Source: Heliomarina baculiformis
GTDB lineage: Bacteria > Pseudomonadota > Alphaproteobacteria > Rhodobacterales > Rhodobacteraceae
Assembly: GCF_019966545.1 (NCBI RefSeq)
Contig: NZ_JAIMIC010000005.1
Location: forward strand, 248,001-312,000
Reading direction: 5' to 3'
DNA length: 64,000 nucleotides
Below the pieces are notes generated by a model. That model worked only from the letters and a program-made list of their open reading frames with translations, made no database searches and was not told the DNA's origin. Shown here piece after piece: positions 55,759-64,000 of this stretch. Within the stretch, counting starts at the first letter, position 1; the number at the start of each line of letters is the position of its first letter. The translations under genes were made by a program, and so were the position numbers.

Positions 55759-56232
55759 ATGACTTTCAAAAACTTTCTTATTGCCGGTATTGCAGGTGCA
55801 ACGATGATTGCTTCCTCAAGCGTCCTTCACGCTGACGAAGCAGCAGAAAAAGCCGCTGAAGCCCGTCAATCTCTTATGGAACTATACGCTTTCAACCTTG
55901 GTCTGCTTGGCGGGATGGCCAAAGGCGCAGTCGAATATGATGCGGAATCTGCGCAAGCTGCAGCAACGAATCTCCACACACTCGCTTCGATGAACCAGAT
56001 GGCTATGTGGATTCCGGGCAGCGGACGCGATGCGCTTGGAGATGAAACAGATGCCCTGCCCGCAATTTGGGAAGCTGACAGCAAGGTCATGGATCATGCC
56101 AAGGAACTGGTGGACGCGACTGCCGCAATGGAATCGGCCGCTGGCTCGGGAATCGAAGAATTGCGCGGAGCTATGCAACCTGTAGGCAAAGCGTGTGGCG
56201 GCTGCCATGAATTATATCGCCAGAAAGACTGA
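55759..56232 (+). CDS. Cytochrome c' (class II c-type cytochrome)
   Basis: Periplasmic high-spin c-type haem protein. 157 residues from ATG 55759 (AGGAG seven bases before), signal peptide MTFKNFLIAGIAGATMIASS with cleavage after LHA. A four-helix bundle follows and the haem site CGGCHELYRQKD is at the C-terminus, the class II pattern. Such proteins bind NO or act in electron transfer; a precise role is not visible. The diheme cytochrome gene comes 70 bases later. Confidence 0.92.
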   Translation: MTFKNFLIAGIAGATMIASSSVLHADEAAEKAAEARQSLMELYAFNLGLLGGMAKGAVEYDAESAQAAATNLHTLASMNQMAMWIPGSGRDALGDETDALPAIWEADSKVMDHAKELVDATAAMESAAGSGIEELRGAMQPVGKACGGCHELYRQKD

Positions 56233-56302
56233 ACACCCGCATCAATAAAAACTTTGCCCGAGCAGCAATCAGATTGCCCGGGCATTCCTGTAAGAGGTTA
56301 CC

Positions 56303-57178
56303 ATGCGAAAATTGCTTCGTTTCTTCGTATTTTTTGCAGTTATCGCTGCTGCAGTCGCATGGTTCCTATCCCGAACTGAACCCTTGAATGCTGACGCCGT
56401 CGCGGGACTTACCGGCGATCCGGCACGAGGAGAGAATGTATTCTGGGCCGGAGGGTGTTCTTCATGCCATGCGGCGCCAAACAGCAAAGGCGAAGAAAAG
56501 CTGGTGCTCGCAGGCGGCTACCGTATCAACAGCCCGTTCGGGACTTTTATCTCTCCGAATATTTCACCATCGGCGAATGGCATCGGCGGCTGGTCGAATC
56601 TGGATCTGGCCAACGCACTTATCCGGGGGCTATCGCCGGTTGGCAGCCATTATTATCCGTCGTTTCCATATGCGAATTACACTAAGATGTCCTTGCAGGA
56701 TGTAGTTGACCTGAAGGCCTTTCTGGACACACTGCCCTCATCTGAAACCCAGAGCCAGCCTCATGAATTGCCGTTTCCAGTCACGATACGTCGCTCTGTC
56801 GGCTTATGGAAACGCCTATTTTTGACGGATGACTGGATTGTCTCGGTCGAAGGCGAGCAAATGGAGCGAGGCCGTTACCTGGTCGAGGCACTTGGCCACT
56901 GCGGAGAATGTCACACACCACGGAACATTTTCGGCGCGTTGGATGATACGCGCTGGCTCGAGGGCGCGGAAAATCCATCCGGCGAAGGGCGCATTCCCGG
57001 TCTCGCGCCCGGCCAGCTAAATTGGGGAGCCGACGACATCGCCTATTACCTCGAAACCGGTTTCACCCCGGACTACGACAGCGCCGGCGGCGAAATGGCG
57101 GCTGTAATTGCGAACACCTCTCAACTTTCACAAGAGGACCGCGCCGCGATTGCAGCTTACATCAAGGCAATCCCCTGA
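56303..57178 (+). CDS. Diheme cytochrome c
   Basis: 291 residues. N-terminal hydrophobic segment (FFVFFAVIAAAVAWFL), then two class I cytochrome domains: first CxxCH in WAGGCSSCHAAPNS near residue 53, second in ALGHCGECHTPRNIFG near residue 200. Axial Met candidates are in YANYTKMSLQD and GGEMAAVIANTSQLS. It resembles the cytochrome subunits that serve alcohol/aldehyde or sorbosone-type dehydrogenases, but no dehydrogenase gene is nearby. Together with the preceding cytochrome c' it may form a small periplasmic electron pathway. Confidence 0.9.
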   Translation: MRKLLRFFVFFAVIAAAVAWFLSRTEPLNADAVAGLTGDPARGENVFWAGGCSSCHAAPNSKGEEKLVLAGGYRINSPFGTFISPNISPSANGIGGWSNLDLANALIRGLSPVGSHYYPSFPYANYTKMSLQDVVDLKAFLDTLPSSETQSQPHELPFPVTIRRSVGLWKRLFLTDDWIVSVEGEQMERGRYLVEALGHCGECHTPRNIFGALDDTRWLEGAENPSGEGRIPGLAPGQLNWGADDIAYYLETGFTPDYDSAGGEMAAVIANTSQLSQEDRAAIAAYIKAIP

Positions 57179-57193
57179 AACATCGAACGGGCC

Positions 57194-58147
57194 TCAGGCT
57201 AGTCCGAGTTTAACCTCTCGGGCCGCACGCAGTCGCGCAAAGTCCTCGCCGGCATGGTAGCTGGATCGCGTCAGCGGCGTCGCAGACACCATGAGAAATC
57301 CTTTGCCGATCGCCGCCTTTTCATATGCGGAGAACTCTTCAGGTGTCACGAAACGATCAATGCCATGGTGTTTGGGCGTAGGTTGAAGGTACTGACCGAT
57401 CGTCAAGAAATCGATATCCGCGGCGCGCATATCGTCCATGACCTGCATGACAGCCTGTTTTTCTTCCCCCAAGCCGACCATGATACCAGATTTGGTAAAC
57501 ATTGATGGGTCCAGTTCTTTGACCCGCTGCAACAAACGCAGTGAATGAAAGTAGCGGGCGCCTGGCCGCACCTCTGGGTACAGGCCCGGCACAGTTTCCA
57601 GATTGTGATTGAACACATCTGGTCGGGCTTCGACGACCTTTTCAAGCGCGGACGCATCGCAACGAATGAAGTCAGGCGTCAAAATTTCTATCGTGGTTGA
57701 CGGGCTGCGATGACGTACAGCGCGTATCGTTTGGGCAAAATGTTCTGCCCCGCCGTCCTCGATGTCGTCACGGTCAACCGAGGTTATCACGACGTGGTTC
57801 AACCCAAGTTTCTCAACGGCATGAGCGACCCTGCCCGGCTCGAACGCATCAAGATCTTCCGGCGGCTTGCCAGTGGCGATGTTGCAGAAGGTACAAGCTC
57901 TTGTGCAGACCTCGCCCATAATCATCATCGTGGCATGGCCCTGCGACCAGCATTCCCCGACATTCGGGCAACCCGCTTCTTCGCAAACCGTTACCAGCTT
58001 GTTTTCACGCATGATTCGAGCGGTATCCGCATAGCCCTTCCCGCCGGGTGCCTTCACACGAATCCAGCTGGGTTTCTTTGGCTGAGCGTTATCGGGACGA
58101 CGCGCTTTTTCCGGGTGACGCTGGGCAGGTATCTTGAGATCGCGCAC
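57194..58147 (-). CDS. lipA: Lipoyl synthase
   Basis: Radical-SAM enzyme inserting sulfur into octanoyl-protein to make lipoate. 317 residues. The auxiliary cluster Cys are in [18 protein letters not shown], the radical-SAM cluster in [17 protein letters not shown], and the C-terminal Ser ligand in [17 protein letters not shown]. Other family parts are [20 protein letters not shown] and [18 protein letters not shown]. Its 3' end is 15 bases from the end of the cytochrome gene, converging. Confidence 0.98.
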   Translation of the reverse strand: MRDLKIPAQRHPEKARRPDNAQPKKPSWIRVKAPGGKGYADTARIMRENKLVTVCEEAGCPNVGECWSQGHATMMIMGEVCTRACTFCNIATGKPPEDLDAFEPGRVAHAVEKLGLNHVVITSVDRDDIEDGGAEHFAQTIRAVRHRSPSTTIEILTPDFIRCDASALEKVVEARPDVFNHNLETVPGLYPEVRPGARYFHSLRLLQRVKELDPSMFTKSGIMVGLGEEKQAVMQVMDDMRAADIDFLTIGQYLQPTPKHHGIDRFVTPEEFSAYEKAAIGKGFLMVSATPLTRSSYHAGEDFARLRAAREVKLGLA

Positions 58148-58241
58148 GGAACGAATTCCTTCGGGTTTCAGTCCAATATCTCACTGCAACATAGTCCCCC
58201 ATCGCTTGAAGTGCCAGTGCCCACGGCGGTCAACAATCGAT

Positions 58242-58265
58242 AAGTGACCTGTTTCACAGTCACTT
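58242..58265. repeat. Inverted repeat upstream of the lysine-rich gene
   Basis: AAGTGAC (58242-58248) and GTCACTT (58259-58265) form a perfect 7-base inverted repeat with a 10-base spacer in the gap between divergent lipA and the lysine-rich gene. It could be an operator or an mRNA hairpin. Confidence 0.35.
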
Positions 58266-58348
58266 TAAGACAAAGATGCTAGGAGCATGGCGGAAATTCT
58301 GTAATCTGGTCGCCGGGGCGCGACGATTTTTGTATGGAAGGGCGACTG

Positions 58349-59254
58349 ATGGCCAAGGAATGGGACGATTTCCAGAAGAGCTTCAAGAAAATCCAGCAAA
58401 GCACGAAATCCCTTAAACCTTCCGAGGGCGAAAAGCTAAAGAAACAGTTGATCGCGGATCTCAACAAGGCTTGGGATGAGGAAACACTGGTTCGCAAGGC
58501 CATCAAGAAAGCTCAGCAGAACGGCGCCAAGGCCGACAAACTGTCTAGTCTGTTGAAAGATCCAGATTTCTCGACCGCTTACAAAAGTTGGGTCAAAGCA
58601 ACGACAGCGCATAAAGACCGGGTCAAAGCCCTTAAAAACTATTCCGACAGTGCCATGAAACACTGTGAAGATCTGAAGAAGCAGTATGGTGCTGTCGCTA
58701 AAAGCGTCAAACAAAGCAAAGAACCCGAAGCCGCAAAAAAGAATATAAAATCGGCAATGAGTGATGCTCAGCATCACATGAAGATGCTAGAGCAGATCAA
58801 CGCAATTTACGGCACGCTCAAATTGCCCGAGCTATTCTATGCCTCGAAAGAGGAAAAAACCATGGAAGTCATCATCAAGAAGGAAGCAGGGAAAAACGCG
58901 CCTGCAGTGCTTCCCAAAATTCTTGAAGATGCGGGCCGAAAGAAAGGGGCAAAGGATGCGAAAGCGCTTCATAGGAGCGCAATGAACGCATTTGAAGAAG
59001 CAATAAAAGACTCGAAGATCAATGTTGAGTTCGCGAGAACTGACATGGACAAGGGTGACGCCATGCTTGCGAGCCTGTCGAAACTTAACAATGATTTCCA
59101 GAACGCGCAGAAGAAGCAGTTCAAGGAAATTGACAAGTCTCCCAACAAAAAAGACATCGAAGACACGATAAAATCAATCAATGCATTTAAGCTTGAAGTC
59201 GAGAAAGTTAAGAAAAAGGCCACTGCCGCCGTTAAAGCAGCAGAAAAGGGCTAA
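58349..59254 (+). CDS. Lysine-rich helical protein of unknown function
   Basis: 301 residues from ATG 58349, which has GGAAGGG seven bases upstream; an ATG five codons earlier has no good site. Nearly all residues suit alpha helix, with Lys and Glu in long amphipathic runs (FQKSFKKIQQSTKSLKPSEG, EEAIKDSKINVEFARTD, EVEKVKKKATAAVKAAEKG). No signal peptide, membrane helix or recognised domain. Codon use and AT content differ from neighbours. It ends four bases into the convergent oxyR gene. Possible cytoplasmic scaffold or surface-associated coiled-coil; I cannot assign it. Confidence 0.75.
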   Translation: MAKEWDDFQKSFKKIQQSTKSLKPSEGEKLKKQLIADLNKAWDEETLVRKAIKKAQQNGAKADKLSSLLKDPDFSTAYKSWVKATTAHKDRVKALKNYSDSAMKHCEDLKKQYGAVAKSVKQSKEPEAAKKNIKSAMSDAQHHMKMLEQINAIYGTLKLPELFYASKEEKTMEVIIKKEAGKNAPAVLPKILEDAGRKKGAKDAKALHRSAMNAFEEAIKDSKINVEFARTDMDKGDAMLASLSKLNNDFQNAQKKQFKEIDKSPNKKDIEDTIKSINAFKLEVEKVKKKATAAVKAAEKG

Positions 59255-60198
59255 ACTGCCATTCTCGCGTTTTCCGATTGCCGGCTTGAGTTGACGATTT
59301 TATTTCCTTCGGCGCGAATAAGTTCCGCGAGTTCATCGAACCAGCTGTCTACCGGCATCGAATCTCTACGAACGAGTCCTATCGTGCGAGAAGGTTCATC
59401 TTCGGGGAAACGCCGCAGGCAAAGGCCGGGCGCAGCGATACATTCATCCCGCGCTGCAAGTTCCGGCATTAACGTGTAACCAAACCCTGCCGCGACCAGT
59501 CGGGACAAGGTGCCAAGGGAGGAAGCACCCATGTTGATCCCGGCGCTATTTCGATCCTTACCGCAAACTTCGAGCGCTTGATCCGTCAGACAATGACCGT
59601 CTTCCAACAACATCAGCTGAGACGGCTCCAGTGTTTCCGGTTTAAGCATAGGGCTGTCTGTTTCAAAACGTGAGAGCCGCGCCTGGGAACCGGCTAGCAA
59701 GAACCTGTCTTGGAACAGCGGCGTTTCGATCAACCCACTCGTTTCAACCGGCAAAGCAACAACGGCAACGTCGAGCTCCCCCGCAATTAAAGACATCAAA
59801 AGTTGTTCTGTACGAGTTTCGCGAACCTGAACTGCCAAAGAAAGATCTCCCGCCCGCAAGGCGGCGAGCACGCCGGGGAGCAAATAAGGCGCGATGGTCG
59901 GTATTAGACCGAGCGACAAGGATCGGCGGCTTCCGCTCCGCTCCCGGGACATACGTTCCAACTGCTCGGTAGCTCCGAGAACTTCCAGACTTAACGCGAG
60001 AACTTCGCGGCCCAGAGGTGTCAAGAAAACATCGCGAGCCCGCCTTTCGACCAGCTCCCCGCCCATTTCGCTTTCGAGCGCCTTGATCTGAACCGAGAGC
60101 GCAGGTTGAGAAATATTGCACGCCTCGGCAGCCCGACCAAAGTTGCGCTGCTCGGCCAGTGCCTTGAAATAGGTAAGTTGACGAATTGTAAAAGCCAT
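59251..60198 (-). CDS. oxyR: OxyR-type LysR regulator of the peroxide response
   Basis: Hydrogen-peroxide sensor and activator. 315 residues: LysR winged helix (MAFTIRQLTYFKALAEQRNF, then GRAAEACNISQPALSVQIKA) and a regulatory domain with the OxyR sensing motif LLEDGHCLTDQALEVCG, giving Cys203 and Cys212 as the redox pair (Cys199 and Cys208 in E. coli). The pair and its surroundings separate it from other LysR proteins. No katG or ahpC lies divergent, as it often does; the gene upstream on the same strand encodes a DUF6456 protein. Confidence 0.93.
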   Translation of the reverse strand: MAFTIRQLTYFKALAEQRNFGRAAEACNISQPALSVQIKALESEMGGELVERRARDVFLTPLGREVLALSLEVLGATEQLERMSRERSGSRRSLSLGLIPTIAPYLLPGVLAALRAGDLSLAVQVRETRTEQLLMSLIAGELDVAVVALPVETSGLIETPLFQDRFLLAGSQARLSRFETDSPMLKPETLEPSQLMLLEDGHCLTDQALEVCGKDRNSAGINMGASSLGTLSRLVAAGFGYTLMPELAARDECIAAPGLCLRRFPEDEPSRTIGLVRRDSMPVDSWFDELAELIRAEGNKIVNSSRQSENARMAV

Positions 60199-60247
60199 AA
60201 TCTCACCTAATCAATATCGGAAAGGTGCGCAAGATTGCCTTATAGCC

Positions 60248-61408
60248 TTACCCAATCATCTGATCCGGACCGCTTTGCGTTTCATAATGCCGACGTAGTC
60301 TCTGTAATGCGATCCGTAGCACGATCTTCCCCGACCTTGCCGACCAACCAAGCCGTTTCTCCGCTGTTTCCAAGCCTTCCAGATAGCAGCAGCAACGCAG
60401 TGCGACGTCACTCAGTCCAGGACCCAGATCGGAAAGCGCCTTAACCACGCGCTCGCGCGCCAATGCAGTACTCATTGAGCTCTCACCACTATCCATCAGC
60501 TCTGACTTCGCGCCACCGGTAAGAAAACTATCCCAGTTCTGCCCCAGCTTTGGTCCCATCTGAGCCAGTTCAAAATCTTCACGAAGTCTTTCCCCTGCCC
60601 GCACTAAACTGTCGTTCAAGAATGGCTTTCCATTCCTGTCCCGCCGTCTCGCAAGCGCCACAAGCGGGCTTTCCGTCATATTGTATCGAACCCGTTTGGG
60701 TCGTTGGCCGGTGCTGTCCTCTTCGTCTGTTTCGTCCCATTGGCTCCCGCGATATGAAAATGGTCGTTGCTCGTCCTGGAAACCGAGCTCCCTCGCACTC
60801 CGTACCCTGTTTTCCTGCTCTGCCAACATCTGGCTTAATGCTGTCCTTCCTGTGGCGGTGATATAGTATCGGCTGATCCGACCTGGGGCAGCGCACGCAA
60901 TCCAGTCCTTGAGTGCCATGGCCTGAGCAATTCCATTATCCACCACAGCTGTCCGCGTACTTGAGCCGCTGTCATCATCTCGGACGACCACCGCTTTTTC
61001 CATATTCTCCGCCACCGCAAGAACGGCACCGCTTTCGCATAGGCGACGTAAGATACGAACCGCTTCTGTTTGTAGTTTGCGCGTATCTGGCAAACTCGTG
61101 GCACTGACTGGATTGGCTTGCATTTTGATCGTATTCCTCGTTCTTGATCCGCACCATTCACCAGCGGTCGATGCGACCGGCGCCGAGCAACAGTATGTGC
61201 TCGCAAGCAATGACAGGGCTGAATCCACAAGAGGATCATCTCGGCGACTCTCCGTTCTCCGTATCTGGCGAAGAATTGTCGAAGCATGGCAGCCTTCCTC
61301 TCGTGCAATATCCCGGATCGATTTCCCATTCTCTGTATGTTGGAGATATCGTGCCGCATAATCCGGAACCCATCGCGGGAGCGATAATTCGGGAAAGTCC
61401 TTAGTCAT
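60248..61408 (-). CDS. DUF6456 domain protein (putative DNA-binding)
   Basis: 386 residues with AGGAA before the ATG. Residues 1-55 read like a helix-turn-helix (DIAREEGCHASTILRQIRRT), residues 105-210 like a winged helix (ALKDWIACAAPGRISRYYIT), and the C-terminal part (about 245-375, YNMTESPLVALARRRDRNGK) is the DUF6456 region known in alphaproteobacteria. The Ala/Cys-rich stretch VALRCCCYLEGLETAEKRLG is typical. Function is unknown; DNA binding is inferred from helix-turn-helix-like patterns. Divergent from the DUF6477 gene. Confidence 0.8.
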   Translation of the reverse strand: MTKDFPELSLPRWVPDYAARYLQHTENGKSIRDIAREEGCHASTILRQIRRTESRRDDPLVDSALSLLASTYCCSAPVASTAGEWCGSRTRNTIKMQANPVSATSLPDTRKLQTEAVRILRRLCESGAVLAVAENMEKAVVVRDDDSGSSTRTAVVDNGIAQAMALKDWIACAAPGRISRYYITATGRTALSQMLAEQENRVRSARELGFQDEQRPFSYRGSQWDETDEEDSTGQRPKRVRYNMTESPLVALARRRDRNGKPFLNDSLVRAGERLREDFELAQMGPKLGQNWDSFLTGGAKSELMDSGESSMSTALARERVVKALSDLGPGLSDVALRCCCYLEGLETAEKRLGWSARSGKIVLRIALQRLRRHYETQSGPDQMIG

Positions 61409-61483
61409 ATCCCGGTTCCTGAGATCATGGTAATTGCTCGCGAGTTTTCACGGATTGTTAACCACAACTCTGGGTGGAAATGG

Positions 61484-61498
61484 TTACATGTTAGTTAA
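61484..61498 (+). promoter_or_regulatory. Possible CtrA-binding site
   Basis: TTAC-ATGTTAG-TTAA differs by one base from TTAA-N7-TTAA. It lies between the divergent DUF6456 and DUF6477 genes. Suggestive only. Confidence 0.28.
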
Positions 61499-61644
61499 TA
61501 CATTGGATGACCTCATTAGAGTAACTGTTTCATAAACAACGGTGAAACCTCCGTGCGCACAACTGACCTTTTCAGCAACACCAACTGAACTCATGCAAGA
61601 AATGGTTCCTCGCAAAGTACGCGATCGACTCAGGAGGAACTTGA

Positions 61645-61947
61645 ATGCAAGACATTCTAAGCATGCTAAAGCAGCTTCACCGGCCGCGACTACTTGTCCG
61701 TGCCGCTCGTTTGGGGGCACAGGAATACAATCGAGATCGTCATCTCAAACGATTATTGGGATATCATACCTTACCGCGTGCCTCGTCAGTGTTGATACAG
61801 TTGATTGAGGCGGAAAGGATCCTCGATGACCAGCGGCGGTTGGATGACGCCGGGTATTCGCTGCCGAAACATATCGATTTTCTGATCGCGATAATGGGAG
61901 AAGCGCGGTTGATGTCGTGCAGTCGAAGCGACGCTTCTCAGGAATGA
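61645..61947 (+). CDS. DUF6477 family protein
   Basis: 100 residues: MQDILSMLKQLHRPRLLVRA, then an Arg-rich segment (NRDRHLKRLLGYHTL) and IDFLIAIMGEARLM at the end. The opening and the close match the DUF6477 family of Rhodobacteraceae as I remember it. Helical, basic at the N-terminus, no known activity. AGGAGG-type site (CAGGAGGAAC) about 10 bases before the ATG. Divergent from the DUF6456 gene; the two families tend to lie together. Confidence 0.8.
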   Translation: MQDILSMLKQLHRPRLLVRAARLGAQEYNRDRHLKRLLGYHTLPRASSVLIQLIEAERILDDQRRLDDAGYSLPKHIDFLIAIMGEARLMSCSRSDASQE

Positions 61948-61978
61948 TTTCGGCCCGGCTGTTAACGGGGCCGAAATC
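61948..61978. terminator. Terminator between DUF6477 and the MttB-like gene
   Basis: ATTTCGGCCC (61948-61957) pairs with GGGCCGAAAT (61969-61978) in 10 base pairs, between convergent genes. It starts directly after the DUF6477 stop codon. A short T run is absent on the plus side, so it may be of moderate strength. Confidence 0.7.
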
Positions 61979-61994
61979 CAAACGCAACTGACGG

Positions 61995-63557
61995 TTACAT
62001 GAATGCGTCGGGCATACTGCTTTTCTTTTCAGCGATGTAACTGTTCAATGCTTCTTCAATCGCAGGGTCCAGTGACGGTTGCTGATAGGTATCCAAAAGG
62101 TGCGCAACTCGAGCAGTTGCGAGTGCCTGCGTATCCGGAGCGCCTTGTTCCTGCCAAGTTTCGAATGGCCTGTAGTCCAGCAGGTTCGTCCGCCAGAACG
62201 CCGTCTTGAAGTTGGCCTGTGTATGAGCACATCCGAGGTAATGACCGCCGGGTCCGACTTCTGCAATGGCCCCCATCGCCTGATCGTCCTCAGTTACATT
62301 AACACCCTGAGCCAGTTTATGAAGGACGCCCAATTGATCGGCATCCATGACGAACTTTTCGTAGCTGGATACCAGACCACCTTCGAGCCACCCACAGGCA
62401 TGGAGCATGAAGTTGACGCCGCCAAGCAACGCCGCGTTAAGCGTATGCGCGGTTTCATATGCAGCCTGAGCATCTGGCAGCTTGGATGCGCAAAGACCGC
62501 CACCCGAACGGAACGGGAGGTTGAGACGCCGCGCAAGTTGGCCAGCGCCATACAAAATCTGCGAAGCTTCCGGTGTTCCAAAGGTCGGCGCACCGGAATT
62601 CATATCGATTGAGGTCACGAAAGCGCCAAAGATAACCGGAGCCCCCGGGCGAACCAACTGGTTATAGGCAACCCCCGCCAAAACCTCGGCCAGAACCTGC
62701 GTCAGGGTCCCGGCGACCGAAACTGGCGCCATGGCACCGCCTACGATGAACGGTGACAGGATGCAGGCTTGGTTATTCGCCGCGTAGACCTCCATCGCGC
62801 CCATCATGACGTCATCGAAGGTCAACGGAGAGTTCACGTTGATCAAGGAAGTCATCACGGTGTTTTCTTGGACGAAATCCTGACCGAACAGAATACCGCA
62901 CATGTCCACGGAATCCTGCGCTCTGCTGGGATCGGTGACAGAGCCCATGAACGGCTTGTCCGTCAGGGTCATATGCGCATGGATCATATCCAGATGGCGT
63001 TTGTTCACAGGTACGTCGGTAGGCTCGCAAACCGTACCGCCGGAATGGTGCAGCCATTTGGACATGTGTCCAAGCTTCACGAATTTCCGGAAATCATCCA
63101 TCGTCGCATAACGGCGCCCGCCGTTGGCGTCGCGAACAAAAGGAGGACCGTAGACCGGCGCGCACACCAGATTCTTGCCGCCAATCACAACGCTTTTCTC
63201 GCTGTTGCGCGCATGTTGCGTGAATTGGGACGGTGCGGTCGATATCAGTTTGCGCGCCAAACCACGCGGGATACGCACCCTTTCGCCTTCAACTTCGGCA
63301 CCGGCATCGCGCCAACGATCCAAAGCTGCCGGGTTATTCACAAAATTGACGCCGATTTCCGCCAAAACGGTCTCAGCGTTGGTCTCGATCACCTCAAGGG
63401 CTTCCTCGGACAGTATCTCGAAGTTAGGAATATTCCGCTCGATGTACTTGGCGGTTTCGATCACAACAGCAGTTCTTTCTGCCCGGCGCGCCGCGCCGCC
63501 ACCGCCGCGTCCTCTGCGTCTTGCGCTTGCTTCTGTCATTTGCCGGGCCTCCGCCAT
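61995..63557 (-). CDS. MttB-like methyltransferase without pyrrolysine
   Basis: 520-residue member of the trimethylamine methyltransferase family. The frame has no in-frame TAG, so it is not a pyrrolysine enzyme like archaeal MttB; the closest characterised relatives are MtgB-type glycine-betaine or other quaternary-amine methyltransferases. Conserved parts are VETNAETVLAEIGVNFVNNP, AILSPFIVGGAMAP-like (ACILSPFIVGGAMAPVSVAG) and LNLPFRSGGGLCASKLPDAQ. No corrinoid protein or MtgA-like partner gene is adjacent in the window, so its acceptor is unknown. A basic, Ala/Gly/Arg-rich N-terminus (SARRRGRGGGGAARRAER) is unusual. Confidence 0.88.
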   Translation of the reverse strand: MAEARQMTEASARRRGRGGGGAARRAERTAVVIETAKYIERNIPNFEILSEEALEVIETNAETVLAEIGVNFVNNPAALDRWRDAGAEVEGERVRIPRGLARKLISTAPSQFTQHARNSEKSVVIGGKNLVCAPVYGPPFVRDANGGRRYATMDDFRKFVKLGHMSKWLHHSGGTVCEPTDVPVNKRHLDMIHAHMTLTDKPFMGSVTDPSRAQDSVDMCGILFGQDFVQENTVMTSLINVNSPLTFDDVMMGAMEVYAANNQACILSPFIVGGAMAPVSVAGTLTQVLAEVLAGVAYNQLVRPGAPVIFGAFVTSIDMNSGAPTFGTPEASQILYGAGQLARRLNLPFRSGGGLCASKLPDAQAAYETAHTLNAALLGGVNFMLHACGWLEGGLVSSYEKFVMDADQLGVLHKLAQGVNVTEDDQAMGAIAEVGPGGHYLGCAHTQANFKTAFWRTNLLDYRPFETWQEQGAPDTQALATARVAHLLDTYQQPSLDPAIEEALNSYIAEKKSSMPDAFM

Positions 63558-63613
63558 GAAGAAATTTGAACGCTTCCATACCGTAGCCCACTAAGAGAAC
63601 TGATCAGAATTGC

Positions 63614-63636
63614 GTCGCTTGAAGTGAAAAAGCGAC
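63614..63636. repeat. Inverted repeat between the MttB-like gene and guaA
   Basis: GTCGCTT (63614-63620) and AAGCGAC (63630-63636) form a 7-base stem with a nine-base loop in the divergent gap, 57 bases from the MttB-like start and 131 from guaA. A regulatory role for either gene is possible but unproven. Confidence 0.35.
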
Positions 63637-63767
63637 ATTCGCATTCAGAAGCAAGTCAAAATGATCGTAAAGCAGGGCTTTCATTGCCAAGGTCTGCCTG
63701 CACAGGAAATCCGGGTTGGTTATGCAAGCCTCTTGCCTCTCCTCCCCGCGCCGCCTAATCAGCAAAC

Positions 63768-64000
63768 ATGAGCCAGATTTCCCATGAACGCCTTCTCATC
63801 ATCGACTTTGGCAGCCAGGTGACGCAGCTGATCGCGCGACGCCTGCGCGAACTGAATGTCTATTGCGAAATCCACCCGTATCAGAATGTCACGGATGCCT
63901 TCCTCAAGGAACTCGCACCTAAAGCCGTGATTTTTTCCGGGGGTCCCGACTCGGTGGTTCGCGAAGGTTCGCCACGCCCCCCGAAATCCGTCTACGATCT
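63768..64000 (+). CDS. guaA: GMP synthase (glutamine-hydrolysing), 3'-truncated
   Basis: Converts XMP to GMP using glutamine and ATP. The gene runs off the right edge; about 77 residues are visible. The N-terminus is class I glutamine amidotransferase: [20 protein letters not shown], then [14 protein letters not shown] and [13 protein letters not shown], the last with the oxyanion-side glycines. The catalytic Cys and the synthetase domain lie beyond the window. Assigned from these GuaA-specific motifs. Confidence 0.95.
   Translation, partial: MSQISHERLLIIDFGSQVTQLIARRLRELNVYCEIHPYQNVTDAFLKELAPKAVIFSGGPDSVVREGSPRPPKSVYD

Noticed and set aside
61995-63557. Pyrrolysine-encoding MttB
   Set aside because: The frame has no internal TAG codon and is complete without read-through.
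1-64000. tRNA, rRNA, CRISPR array, prophage, integrase or IS element
   Set aside because: No T-loop-like GGTTCGAATCC sequences, no regular spaced repeats and no transposase or integrase motifs were found by reading both strands.

Overview
The window is a chromosomal stretch of an alphaproteobacterium, almost certainly a member of the Rhodobacteraceae (marine Roseobacter type). Evidence: the dusB-ntrB-ntrC-ntrY-ntrX-trkA-trkH-hfq-hflX block, a fused ispDF gene, NtrC without the sigma-54 contact loop, DUF6456/DUF6477 neighbours, a pyrrolysine-free MttB-like protein, and PstA/PstC with long periplasmic insertions. I see no rRNA, tRNA, CRISPR, phage or intact insertion sequence. Most of it is ordinary core genome with tight operons.

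Layout. 1-4 kb: end of an RND efflux adaptor gene and its pump, closed by a strong terminator. 4.1-6.9 kb: a soluble six-PAS chemoreceptor. 7-18 kb, all minus: yicC-gmk-carbonic anhydrase-like-metZ-like-phoR, then pstSCAB-phoU-phoB behind a triple PHO box. 18-21 kb: a PAS_5-like protein, an anchored periplasmic protein of unknown role, and class II DAHP synthase. 21-27.7 kb: a GlxA-type AraC regulator followed by a five-gene branched-chain-amino-acid-type ABC importer, with hairpins and a Rhodobacteraceae-style repeat between its genes. 27.7-31.2 kb: class A PBP and a HerA-like ATPase, tail to tail. 31.2-31.6 kb: a non-coding gap with two plus-strand terminator-like hairpins and a promoter, the best small-RNA candidate here. 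31.6-37.5 kb: an envelope group (IalB-like protein, KAS II-type synthase, dedicated ACP, LpxD, L,D-transpeptidase, MepK-like peptidase). 37.6-39 kb: aroQ and a 950-base region with decayed coding sequence. 39-51.3 kb: hflX, hfq, Trk potassium uptake, the two Ntr two-component pairs and dusB, with one lipoprotein gene inserted on the opposite strand. 51.5-55.4 kb: ispDF, pgpA, pncC, a COQ10-like protein, an unknown, hpt. 55.7-58.1 kb: two c-type cytochromes and lipA. 58.3-64 kb: a lysine-rich coiled-coil orphan, oxyR, DUF6456 and DUF6477 genes, an MttB-like methyltransferase and the start of guaA.

How they work together: phosphate sensing and uptake, nitrogen/redox sensing with potassium uptake, amino-acid-type uptake, and peptidoglycan/lipid A construction form the functional blocks. 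No clear new defence or mobile system is visible. The most worthwhile leads are the intergenic RNA locus near 31.4 kb, both NtrC and NtrX lacking GAFTGA, the lpxD-acp-KAS group beside an LdtD/MepK pair, the repeat that provides the livF ribosome binding site, and the lysine-rich orphan.
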